Positions 1 through 7,468 of a stretch of DNA of 64,000 nucleotides are shown one piece after another. The stretch is from Duganella phyllosphaerae (lineage in GTDB: Bacteria > Pseudomonadota > Gammaproteobacteria > Burkholderiales > Burkholderiaceae_D). The translations under genes were made by a program, and so were the position numbers. The notes below the pieces were generated by a model. It saw only the letters and a program-made list of their open reading frames with translations. It was not told the DNA's origin and did not search any database. Location: positions 145,181 to 209,180 of the forward strand of contig NZ_LROM01000152.1 in the NCBI RefSeq assembly GCF_001758785.1. The letters run 5' to 3'. Numbering within the stretch: the stretch's first letter is position 1; every line of letters begins with the position of its first letter.

Positions 1-1154
1 GGATTGCCGCTGGCATCGAACGGGCTGGCCGATGGCGGCGCCTGGTCATAGCTGGTGAAGCGGAAACCCGAGTGCAGTTGCGCCGCGCCGTATGGCCACG
101 CCAGCATGAAAATGTTGGCCAGGTCGTAGCGCTTGGTGCCCTGGGTGTCGTTGACGCTGCCCGAAATGTAATTGCTGGCGACCAGCGAGCTGCCATTGCG
201 CTCGGTATCCCAGTTGTTGACGAACACAGTCGCCTTCTCGCTCGGGATGAAGCCCCAGCTGCCACCCCAGTTGCCAGGCGTGCCCATGATGGTGCGCACT
301 TGCGCCAGGTTGGCGCCGTTCTCGTTGCGGAACATGGCTTTTAACGCATACGCATACTGGAACTCGTTCAAGGTGCCGGCGGCAAAATAGGTCGAGCGCA
401 CCACGTTACTGTCCGGGATCACCTCCTGCGTCACCCACAGCGCCTCGCCCGAGGTGGTCGTCTGCGTGACGCCGCCCATGATGGCCTGGATATCGGACGG
501 CTGCATGTGCTTGGCCGCGTCGAAGCGCAAGCCATCCACGCCCAGCGCCACCAGCTTGTTCAGGTAGGTTTTCACCTGGCCCTGCACGTAGCTGCCCTCG
601 GTTTTCAGGTCGGGCAAGCCGCTCAGGCGGCACACCATCACGTTGTTGCGATTACCTGGCGCGCCGTAGTCGCCGCCGGCGATGTCGCACGCCGGGTGGA
701 AATCGCTGGCGCTGAAAAACGGGTACGTCAGCGAAGTCGAGTTCCAGGTCGAGCCGTCGGTGGCCGTACCGGCGCCGGCCGCCACGTGGTTGACCACCAC
801 GTCCACGTAGATGCGCACCCCGGCCGCGTGGCAGGTGTTGACCATGGCCTTGAACTCGGCCTCGGTACCCATATTGCTCTTGAGCGAATTGAAATTGACC
901 GGCTGGTACACATCCCACCAGGTGCCAAGACTGGCTGCAGCCGTTGGCGGCGACACCTGCACGGCGCCGAAGCCCTGCGGGCCCAGGAAGCTGGTGCATT
1001 CTCTGGCGATATCGTTCCACTTCCAGCGGAACATCTGCACCGACGTGTCGCCGGGGTTGAGCGCGGCGTGCGCGGGGGCCATGGCGGCGGCGCCGAGCAG
1101 ACCGGCGGCGAACAAGGTGGCTGGGATGTTGCGCAGTCTCGTGTGGGTCATCAT
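1..1154 (-). CDS. Secreted alpha-amylase, GH13 family (3' end beyond the window)
   Basis: This enzyme should hydrolyse internal alpha-1,4 links of starch or glycogen outside the cell. The first 384 codons are present and the frame is open to the window edge, so the C-terminus is missing. A signal peptide covers about residues 1-30 (ending AHA). GH13 conserved regions are visible: DVVVNH (118-123), GLRFDAAKH (208-216, nucleophile Asp212), QEV (243-245, acid Glu244) and NNWDTER (313-319, transition-state Asp316). The usual His before that last Asp is Trp here. The start is ATG 1154 with AAGG seven bases upstream; an adjacent ATG at 1151 is also possible. It is divergent from the arabinanase gene across a spacer rich in inverted repeats. 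Confidence 0.93.
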   Translation of the reverse strand, partial: MMTHTRLRNIPATLFAAGLLGAAAMAPAHAALNPGDTSVQMFRWKWNDIARECTSFLGPQGFGAVQVSPPTAAASLGTWWDVYQPVNFNSLKSNMGTEAEFKAMVNTCHAAGVRIYVDVVVNHVAAGAGTATDGSTWNSTSLTYPFFSASDFHPACDIAGGDYGAPGNRNNVMVCRLSGLPDLKTEGSYVQGQVKTYLNKLVALGVDGLRFDAAKHMQPSDIQAIMGGVTQTTTSGEALWVTQEVIPDSNVVRSTYFAAGTLNEFQYAYALKAMFRNENGANLAQVRTIMGTPGNWGGSWGFIPSEKATVFVNNWDTERNGSSLVASNYISGSVNDTQGTKRYDLANIFMLAWPYGAAQLHSGFRFTSYDQAPPSASPFDASGN

Positions 1155-1201
1155 CGTGTCCTTATCGTTATGTTTTTGGGAAGCATGTCTCCCACATAAA
1201 A

Positions 1202-1298
1202 TGTAGCAGAACTACAGCTGATTTAAAGCGCGATCTTCAAATATTTCTCCTTTTCCCCAAACGTCTCAGTAATTCGACTACAGAAATTTTTGTAGTCG
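1202..1298. promoter_or_regulatory. Inverted repeats in the amylase/arabinanase divergent spacer
   Basis: Two inverted repeats share the half-site TGTAG/CTACA. One is TGTAG-N5-CTACA at 1202-1216. The other is CGACTACA-N8-TGTAGTCG at 1275-1298, with an 8-bp perfect arm. They lie between two divergent polysaccharide-degrading enzyme genes, which fits operators for a shared sugar-responsive regulator. Which regulator binds is not known from the sequence. Confidence 0.45.
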
Positions 1299-1411
1299 CG
1301 ATATGGATCCCGGTATCGCTGCGCGCAAAAAAATGATTAGACGACCCGCGCTGGTCGGCACAGCATGGCGTACTGCCGCGTTGACGGCATCGATAAAAAA
1401 CGGAGACCAAA

Positions 1412-2332
1412 TTGAACATCATGAAAAAATGGGTGGCCGCAGGCTGCCTGGTGCTGGCCTCGGCCGGCGCCGCTGCCGCCACCTGGACCCTGACCGGCGA
1501 CATCGTCAGCCATGACCCGCATCTGTACAAGGCGGCCAATACCTGGTGGATCGTGGAGACCAGCGATACCGGCGTGGGCGTCAAGTACTCGGCCAATGGC
1601 CGCGCGTGGACCCAGGGCGTGCCGATCTTCGGCAACGGTTTGCCATGGTGGGGCCAGTACAACGGCAACAAGAAACAGGCATGGGCGCCAGACCTGCACG
1701 AGTGGAACGGCAAGGCCATCCTGTATTACGCGGTATCGACCTTCGGCAGCCAGAAGTCGGCGATCGGCCTGGCCACCGCATCGAGCCTCGCCCAGGGTAA
1801 CTGGGTGGACCAGGGCGCCATCCTCACGTCCGCACCCGGCGATAACTTCAATGCCATCGATCCCAACTTTTTTGTGGACAAGGCCGGCCAGCCGTGGCTC
1901 AGTTACGGCTCGTTCCAGACCGGGATCTACATCACGCGGGTGGACGCCAACACCCTGAAACCGTTCGGCGCCAAGACCCGGCTGGCGACCGATTCGATCG
2001 GCATCGAGAACCCGTTCATCGTGGCCAACGGTTCGTACTACTACCTGTTCGTCTCCAAGGGAAAATGCTGCGACGGCGCCAACAGCACGTACCGCATCGC
2101 CTACGGCCGCTCGACCAGCGTGACAGGGCCGTACCTGGACAAGAACGGCGTGGACATGCGCAACGGCGGCGGCACCGTGCTCGATGCGGGTGGTGGCCGC
2201 TTCATCGCACCGGGCGCGGAATCGATCAGCAACGGCGTGCTGGCGCGCCACGCCCTCGACACCCAGAACAACTACACGCCGGTGCTGTTCATGAGCGACC
2301 TGTTCTTCACCAACGGCTGGCCGACGTACTGA
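1412..2332 (+). CDS. Secreted GH43 arabinan endo-1,5-alpha-L-arabinosidase
   Basis: This is a five-bladed beta-propeller glycosidase of family GH43, expected to cut alpha-1,5-arabinan from plant pectin. The 306-residue length is near that of short bacterial arabinanases. A signal peptide covers residues 1-23 (ending AAA). The three GH43 acidic residues are seen: Asp35 in HDPHLY (base), Asp150 in AIDPNFF (pKa modulator) and Glu199 in GIENPF (acid). The start is probably TTG 1412, because GGAG at 1402-1405 sits six bases before it; ATG 1421 would leave 15 bases. The stop overlaps the next gene's ATG by one base (TGATG), so the two are probably translationally coupled. Confidence 0.9.
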   Translation: MNIMKKWVAAGCLVLASAGAAAATWTLTGDIVSHDPHLYKAANTWWIVETSDTGVGVKYSANGRAWTQGVPIFGNGLPWWGQYNGNKKQAWAPDLHEWNGKAILYYAVSTFGSQKSAIGLATASSLAQGNWVDQGAILTSAPGDNFNAIDPNFFVDKAGQPWLSYGSFQTGIYITRVDANTLKPFGAKTRLATDSIGIENPFIVANGSYYYLFVSKGKCCDGANSTYRIAYGRSTSVTGPYLDKNGVDMRNGGGTVLDAGGGRFIAPGAESISNGVLARHALDTQNNYTPVLFMSDLFFTNGWPTY

Positions 2333-3069
2333 TGAAAGCGGTGCCGGTCGCAGTGATCGCGGTGGCGGCGATGCTGGTGATGGCGGCCGTGGTGCTGGTG
2401 GCGGCGATGGCGCCGGGCACATGGTCGCCGGGATCGGCACCGGCTGCGCTGCCCTCTGGCCAGACCACAGCGCGGGATGCGGCTGGGACGCCGGGCGACC
2501 TTGTGCACCGGGCGGACGGCGGCGCTGACGCAGCGGCGTTGGCTGCCCTGCCCGCGCCCACCGCGCCGCTGCACACCGGGCCTGCTTTGGCACCTGCGGA
2601 CAAGCCCGCACTGGCGCTGACCGAAGACCACCACCTGATCGCCGACCAGGCGCTGCGCGCAGTGATGGAGGCGTATCTGTCGGACCGGCGCAACCCGCGC
2701 CGCTTGGAGCAACTCGATGAACACTTGCGCGAACGGCTGCCGGCCGGCGCCGCATCCGAAGCGCACACATTGGCGGCGCGCTACGATGCCTACCTGGCCG
2801 CGCACGCTACGCTGCTGAAGGCGCAGAATTTCGCCGACGAACCGGACCTGCAGCGGCTCACCAGTTGGCAGGCGCAGCGCCGGCAACTGCGCGAGCGCAT
2901 GCTGGGACCGGAGGTTACCGAACAGTGGTTCGGCACCGAGGACGCCTACCTGGAGCAGGCGCTGGAAGAACGCCGCCAGCCGGTACGGGCGGTCACCGGG
3001 GCAGAGCAACTTCGCGCCCGGCACCTGCGCGAAGTCGTCGACGTTGCGACTGGGCGACTGCAGCGCTGA
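2332..3069 (+). CDS. Lipase chaperone (LifO)-like membrane-anchored protein
   Basis: The 245-residue protein has an N-terminal membrane anchor (residues 1-28), an Ala/Pro-rich linker to about residue 95, then a helical domain. That domain resembles the lipase-specific foldase LifO: a segment like EAYLSDRRNPRRLEQL, a YDAYL repeat, and LGPEVTEQWFGTEDAYL near the C-terminus, matching the family pattern LG-E---FG-E. LifO proteins anchor in the inner membrane and fold family I lipases in the periplasm, and are usually 280-340 residues, so this one is short. No family I lipase is next to it; its coupled partner is an arabinanase. I infer a LifO relative, possibly with a changed client. Family assignment is moderate. 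Confidence 0.55.
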   Translation: MKAVPVAVIAVAAMLVMAAVVLVAAMAPGTWSPGSAPAALPSGQTTARDAAGTPGDLVHRADGGADAAALAALPAPTAPLHTGPALAPADKPALALTEDHHLIADQALRAVMEAYLSDRRNPRRLEQLDEHLRERLPAGAASEAHTLAARYDAYLAAHATLLKAQNFADEPDLQRLTSWQAQRRQLRERMLGPEVTEQWFGTEDAYLEQALEERRQPVRAVTGAEQLRARHLREVVDVATGRLQR

Positions 3070-3106
3070 CCTGCGGACGCGCAGCAAAACTGACGACAGC
3101 GTACAT

Positions 3107-3132
3107 GAAAAAAAGGCCGCATCGCTGCGGCC
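3107..3132 (-). terminator. Rho-independent terminator for the rcnB-like gene
   Basis: A 7-bp GC stem (3115-3121 with 3126-3132, loop TCGC) is followed on the minus strand by a run of seven T (3108-3114). It lies 28 bases past the stop of the RcnB-like gene. Confidence 0.8.
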
Positions 3133-3160
3133 CTCAATTTTCACTGTACAGCGCTGCCGA

Positions 3161-3601
3161 TCAATTCGACAGGATCAGCGTGGCGATCACGCCGGTGGCA
3201 ATGCCCACCAGCACGTAGTCGGCGCCGGTCTGCACCCAGTGGTAGCCGCGCGGTGGCGCGCTCAGGCGGTGCGTGCGCCAGTTATCCACCACGTACTGCT
3301 TGCTGCGGTACTGCGGCGGCAGGCGGTGGCCCTTGTACAGGTCGTGGCGCGGACCGGCGCCGCGATGGCCATTGTTGGCGCCGCGATTGTCGTGGCGATA
3401 GTCGTAGCGGTCGTTGCGGCGATCGCCGTCGAAGTCGCGCCGGTCGTCGTGTTTGTCCTTGTACTTGTTGTTACCATTGCCATTGCCATTGCCGTTGCCA
3501 TTGCCGCGATGGTCGTCGTTGCCGCGGCCTTGCGCCATGGCGCTGCCCATGGTGCCAACGAATGCCGCCAGTACTGCGCCGAGGATAATTTTCTTGTTCA
3601 T
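3161..3601 (-). CDS. RcnB-like periplasmic protein
   Basis: This 146-residue protein has a cleavable signal peptide (residues 1-23, ending AMA). A low-complexity Gly/Asn stretch made of GN repeats (about 32-44) follows, then a highly charged Asp/Arg/His-rich middle. The C-terminal part (YRSKQYVVDNWRTHRL, PPRGYHWVQ, and a hydrophobic tail) matches RcnB-family proteins. In E. coli RcnB is a periplasmic factor in nickel and cobalt homeostasis, but most family members are untested. The GN stretch is encoded by tandem CCATTG units near 3474-3505, a place where repeat-number change could occur. No rcnA efflux gene is adjacent. Confidence 0.75.
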   Translation of the reverse strand: MNKKIILGAVLAAFVGTMGSAMAQGRGNDDHRGNGNGNGNGNGNNKYKDKHDDRRDFDGDRRNDRYDYRHDNRGANNGHRGAGPRHDLYKGHRLPPQYRSKQYVVDNWRTHRLSAPPRGYHWVQTGADYVLVGIATGVIATLILSN

Positions 3602-3710
3602 GTCAGCTCCTTCAGTTAAGCCCGAAGATTGCTCCGGGATGACTGAAATATACCGTTGGAAAACTTTTGGTTCCGTTCGGTAGCATACATAAGGGTTTTA
3701 CGTAGGCGCA

Positions 3711-4793
3711 TCAGGTCGGCGTATCGACCTCGTCCCAGTCACGGTCCTCGAAGCGCACCAGCCAGTTCAGCGCATGGTGGCGCTCCTGCAGCACGCTGTC
3801 GTTCAGGCCTGCCGGCACCGCAGTTTTCTTGAGCAGCGCCTGGCGCGAGGCCCAGTGCAGGCGGTAGTGCAGGTCGAGGGCGTCGAGCACTTCGCTGGCG
3901 GTGCGCACGACCGGCTGCTTGCGCAGGCCCTCGGTGCCGCGCTCGATGACGGTGCTGGAAATGGCCGCGACATCGCAAATCTCATCGGGGAACGGCAGCG
4001 CCTCCTGCAACCCCAGCGCCCATTGCAGCACCAGGATCGCCTCGTAGCGCCACAGGAACTGGGTGATTTCGTGGGCGGTAGGCGCATCCTTGGCCAGGAA
4101 GTCGCGCTCCAGTTCGGTGAGGCCCGCAAACGCTGGCGGAAAGCGCTGCTGCAAATCGGCCACCGCGATCGGGCGCTCGCCCGTCAACGACTCGGCGCGG
4201 ATCGCCACCACGAACAGCGCCAGCATGCGGCGCAGCACATCTTCCGGCGTGCGCAGGCGCAGTTCCGGTTCCGACACCACCGGCGGCAAATCGGCAGGCA
4301 CCGTGACCCCGCGCTGGGCGATGACCGCATCGGTGCGCGCCTTGCGGTCCCAGGCCGCAGGAGGGTATGGCAGCGCCGCCTGCGGGTCGCCGTCGGCAGC
4401 CGCTGGCTTGAGCAGTGCGCGTCCCTGCGGATCGAGCACGCTGCCATCGGCCATGAACAGGATGGCGTTGGCGGCTTCGGCCCAGGCCAGCATGGCGGGC
4501 ATGTCGGCCGGCGCGACGGCCAGGCTGGCATGTTGCTGCACGCGCTGGATGTGGCGGATCACGTGGTAGCGGGTGCGCGTCATGTTGCCTTTGCCCGCGT
4601 CTGCCACGTGGTGCATGAAGCCGTTGAGATGCTTGGCCAGTTCCGGATCGGCCAGGTTGCGCAGGCCGCCCGTCACGTGCGGAAAATCGCGCGGCGGCAA
4701 TGGCGCCACGGTAGCGTAGGCGTTGACCAGGATTTCGTCGCCTTGCGGGGCGGAAGGCGTGGCGGAGAGCAGTTGCTTGAGTCGTTTGAACAT
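3711..4793 (-). CDS. DUF4272 domain protein
   Basis: This is a 360-residue soluble protein with no signal peptide. The C-terminal half (from about residue 165) carries the DUF4272 pattern: a helix with RRMLALFVVAIRAE, then LQQRFPPAFAG, a FLWRYEAILVLQWALG segment and PFPDEICDV. DUF4272 has no known activity. The N-terminal half is not recognised. It lies 18 bases downstream of the aldo/keto reductase gene on the same strand, so the two are probably co-transcribed. No clear ribosome binding site precedes the ATG at 4793. Confidence 0.75.
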   Translation of the reverse strand: MFKRLKQLLSATPSAPQGDEILVNAYATVAPLPPRDFPHVTGGLRNLADPELAKHLNGFMHHVADAGKGNMTRTRYHVIRHIQRVQQHASLAVAPADMPAMLAWAEAANAILFMADGSVLDPQGRALLKPAAADGDPQAALPYPPAAWDRKARTDAVIAQRGVTVPADLPPVVSEPELRLRTPEDVLRRMLALFVVAIRAESLTGERPIAVADLQQRFPPAFAGLTELERDFLAKDAPTAHEITQFLWRYEAILVLQWALGLQEALPFPDEICDVAAISSTVIERGTEGLRKQPVVRTASEVLDALDLHYRLHWASRQALLKKTAVPAGLNDSVLQERHHALNWLVRFEDRDWDEVDTPT

Positions 4794-4811
4794 AATCGTT
4801 GGTGGCAGTGG

Positions 4812-5651
4812 TTATCTCATGTCCAGCGCACGCGCGCGGCGCGGCGGCGGAAAGGCGCGGTCCAGCGCGGCCAGGTCGTCGCTGGTCAGCACGATGTCGG
4901 CGGCAGCGCGGTTGGCGCGCAAGTGTACAGGATCGACCGCCTTGGGGATAGCGATCACGCCGTCCTGGTGCAGCACCCAGGCCAGGGCAATTTGCGCGGG
5001 CGTCGCGTGGTGGGTATCGGCCACTGCCCGCAGGGCAGCATTACCCAACAGGGTTGCCTGTTCGCGCCCGCTGCTCTCGAGCGGCGAATAGGCCATCACC
5101 GGCATGCCGCGCGCGCGGCACCACGGCAGCAGGTCGAACTCGATGCCGCGCTTGAGCAGGTTGTAGAGCACCTGGTCGGTGGCGGGCGCACCGTAGCCGA
5201 TGGCCTCCTCCATGCTGGGCAGATCGAGGTTGCTCACGCCGTAGTCGCCGATCTTGCCGGCCTGCTTGAGGGCCTCGAAGCCGTCGAAGGTTTCGGCCAA
5301 CGGGTGGTGGCCCTGCCAGTGCAGCAGGTACAGGTCGATAGAGTCGACCTTCATTCTCCGCAAGCTGCGCTCGCACGCCTCGCGCACGCCGTCGAAGCTG
5401 GCATTGTGCGGATAGACCTTGCTGACCAGGTAGACCTCCGGGCGCCGCCCGGCAATCGCCGCGCCGACCACTTCCTCGGCACCGCCTTCGCCGTACATCT
5501 CGGCGGTGTCGATCAGGGTCATGCCCAGGTCGAGCCCCAGCTGCAAGGCGCGCACCTCGTCAGCGTAGCGCGTGGCGTCCTCACCCATATTCCAGGTCCC
5601 CTGCCCCAACACCGGCACGGTCACGCCGGACGCAAATGTGACTGTTTTCAT
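4812..5651 (-). CDS. Aldo/keto reductase
   Basis: This is an NADPH-dependent carbonyl reductase of the aldo/keto reductase superfamily, 279 residues with the usual TIM-barrel length. The catalytic tetrad is visible: Asp48 and Tyr53 (IDTAEMYG), Lys78 (LVSKVY) and His111 (LLHWQG). Cofactor-binding positions appear in AIPKAVD near the C-terminus. AGGAG lies seven bases before the ATG. The substrate cannot be read from the sequence. The DUF4272 gene follows closely. Confidence 0.92.
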   Translation of the reverse strand: MKTVTFASGVTVPVLGQGTWNMGEDATRYADEVRALQLGLDLGMTLIDTAEMYGEGGAEEVVGAAIAGRRPEVYLVSKVYPHNASFDGVREACERSLRRMKVDSIDLYLLHWQGHHPLAETFDGFEALKQAGKIGDYGVSNLDLPSMEEAIGYGAPATDQVLYNLLKRGIEFDLLPWCRARGMPVMAYSPLESSGREQATLLGNAALRAVADTHHATPAQIALAWVLHQDGVIAIPKAVDPVHLRANRAAADIVLTSDDLAALDRAFPPPRRARALDMR

Positions 5652-5705
5652 GACAGTACTCCTGTGACGTCAAAGACCGGACAGTGTAACGCTTCGGGGG
5701 CAGCG

Positions 5706-6666
5706 CTTCGGGGTCAGTGCCGACATTCGGACATTTTTGAACTTTATTGATCTTGCATAGTCATCCTTCGTCACGGAAGGGTTAGCTTTGCATAATGACC
5801 AGACCATTAAGAGTGCAGTACGCGGGCGCCCTCTACCACGTCACCTCGCGCGGGGATCGCCGGGCAGCGATCTATCGCGACGACGTGGACCGTAGGGTGT
5901 GGCTTTCCATACTAGAACAGGTATGCCAACGCTACAACTTCGTCGTGTTGGGCTTCTGCCAGATGACCAACCATTACCACCTTGTTGTGGAAACCGTCGA
6001 CGGCAACCTGGCGCAGGGCATGCGGGTATTGAACGGCACCTATTCGCAGTATTTCAATCGCCGCCACGAGGTCGTGGGGCACGTCTTTCAGGGCCGTTAC
6101 AAGGCGATACTCGTGCAGCGCGAATCATACCTGCTCGAGCTCACCCGGTATGTGATCCTTAACCCGCTGCGCGCCGGGGCTGTGGCATCGATCGAAGCAT
6201 GGCCGTGGAGCAGCCATGGTTATCTCACCGGGAGCATGACAGCACCGCCATGGTTCGAGGCCGACGCCATTCTGGGGCACTTTGCCGCCGACCGCACCGA
6301 AGCTATAGCACTATATTGCCGCTTCGTGCTTGCAGGGATAGGGGCCGCCAGCCCACTGAAACAGACCAGGCATCAGCTGTTGCTGGGAGATGAACATTTC
6401 ATCGCCCAAGCCTACGGCAATCCGGCGTTCAACAACATGGTGGCAATAACGAAAGCCCAGCGACGCGCCACCCTGCTGTCTCTGGACGAATATTGCGCGG
6501 CCTATCCGCGTCGCGACGAAGCAATGGCGCGGGCATATTTTTCCACTGCTTACAGCATGCAGCAGATTGCGGCATTCTTTGGCGTGTCGTCAAAGACCGT
6601 CAGCCGTGCGGTCAGAAGCATCGAGAAGGCCGAGCTTGTGTCCAAATGTCGGCACTGACCCCGAAG
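5706..6666. mobile_element. RAYT element with 28-bp terminal inverted repeats
   Basis: A left repeat at 5706-5733 and a right repeat at 6639-6666 are inverted copies matching at 27 of 28 positions; both begin CTTCGGGGTCAGTGCCGACA. They bracket a single Y1/HUH transposase gene. The right repeat contains the transposase stop codon. A short direct duplication of CGCTTCGGGG lies just outside and at the left end (5690-5717). The layout suggests a self-mobile or recently mobile RAYT unit, not a lone domesticated RAYT. Confidence 0.8.
5795..6658 (+). CDS. REP-associated tyrosine transposase (RAYT, Y1/HUH family)
   Basis: This single-strand DNA transposase-like protein has 287 residues. It shows the N-terminal RVQYAGALYHVTSRG motif, the metal-binding HUH variant His60-Tyr-His62 (TNHYHLV), the FQGRYKA segment, and YLLELTRYVILNPLRAG with the likely nucleophile Tyr112. 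A C-terminal helix-turn-helix (about 247-280) resembles DnaA-like DNA-binding tails found in some RAYTs. Known relatives act on hairpins of REP sequences. The flanking 28-bp inverted repeats are its probable substrate here. The last 70 bases overlap, in antisense, the 3' end of the response regulator gene. Confidence 0.9.
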   Translation: MTRPLRVQYAGALYHVTSRGDRRAAIYRDDVDRRVWLSILEQVCQRYNFVVLGFCQMTNHYHLVVETVDGNLAQGMRVLNGTYSQYFNRRHEVVGHVFQGRYKAILVQRESYLLELTRYVILNPLRAGAVASIEAWPWSSHGYLTGSMTAPPWFEADAILGHFAADRTEAIALYCRFVLAGIGAASPLKQTRHQLLLGDEHFIAQAYGNPAFNNMVAITKAQRRATLLSLDEYCAAYPRRDEAMARAYFSTAYSMQQIAAFFGVSSKTVSRAVRSIEKAELVSKCRH

Positions 6667-7468
6667 TGAAAAAAGTGGCCATGGCGGTGATGTCGCGGCC
6701 TACGCCGCGGTAGCCGATGAAGCGGCTCGCTTCGTCGAATACCGGTTCGCCGCTCACTTGCAGGTACTGGACGGCGCCGCTGTCGGCGGTGCGGCTGTAG
6801 ATGAAATCGAGGAACGGCTTGCGGTCGGCGATGTTCGATTCGAGCTGCGCGCGTTCGGCCACGTCCCAGCCGCCGGTGTCGGCGCCCGAGAGGCCCACCA
6901 TGTCGGCCACCGGGCCGTGACAGTTCACCAGCTTGCCCTCGGCGTCCTGTTCCCAGTACCAGTCGGTGGACAGCTCGGCAAAGCGCTGGAAGCGCGCTTC
7001 GCTTTCGCGCAGCTGCGCGGTGCGTTCCAGAACCGTGAATTCGAGCTGCTGGTTGTAGCGGCGCAGCTTGCGGTGCAGCAGGCGTACTTCAAGCATGTTC
7101 TGGATGCGGGTTTCCACTTCCAGCAAGTCGAAGGGTTTGCCGATGAAGTCCTTGGCGCCCGCCTGCAGTGCGCGCAGCTTGTGGTTCGGCTGGGCCGTGA
7201 CCACCAGCACCGGCACATAGCCATCCGGCTCGATGTCGTGCAGCGCCTTCAGGACCGCGAAACCGTCCATGCCCGGCATTTGCAAGTCGAGCAAAATCAG
7301 GTCGTAGTGATGCTCCAGGTGCAGGCCGGCGACCTGGAAAGGGTCCATGGTGCTGTGCACATTGGTATAGCCGGCGTTGGCCAGCATCTGCTCGAGCAGC
7401 ATGACGTTGGCTTCCTGGTCGTCCACGATCAGGATCTGCGCGGCGCGGATGTCGGATGGATCTATCAT
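6590..7468 (-). CDS. Response regulator with PAS domain, 3' end altered by the RAYT element
   Basis: A receiver domain fills residues 10-125 (phosphoacceptor Asp61, Lys111). A short coiled linker and a PAS domain follow (about 155-262, ending YRGVGRDITA). The PAS domain is normally followed by a further output module, such as GGDEF or a kinase. Here the reading frame enters the RAYT right inverted repeat at about residue 268, and the last 24 residues are encoded by the transposase end read antisense. The gene is therefore probably truncated and re-terminated by the insertion. The start at 7468 overlaps the kinase stop as ATGA. It may act as a partner for the upstream hybrid kinase. Confidence 0.85.
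   Translation of the reverse strand: MIDPSDIRAAQILIVDDQEANVMLLEQMLANAGYTNVHSTMDPFQVAGLHLEHHYDLILLDLQMPGMDGFAVLKALHDIEPDGYVPVLVVTAQPNHKLRALQAGAKDFIGKPFDLLEVETRIQNMLEVRLLHRKLRRYNQQLEFTVLERTAQLRESEARFQRFAELSTDWYWEQDAEGKLVNCHGPVADMVGLSGADTGGWDVAERAQLESNIADRKPFLDFIYSRTADSGAVQYLQVSGEPVFDEASRFIGYRGVGRDITAMATFFTSGSVPTFGHKLGLLDASDRTADGL

Noticed and set aside
5706..6666. CRISPR repeat or phage attachment site at the 28-bp repeats
   Set aside because: The copies are inverted, only two, and bracket a transposase. There is no spacer array, no cas gene, no integrase and no tRNA.
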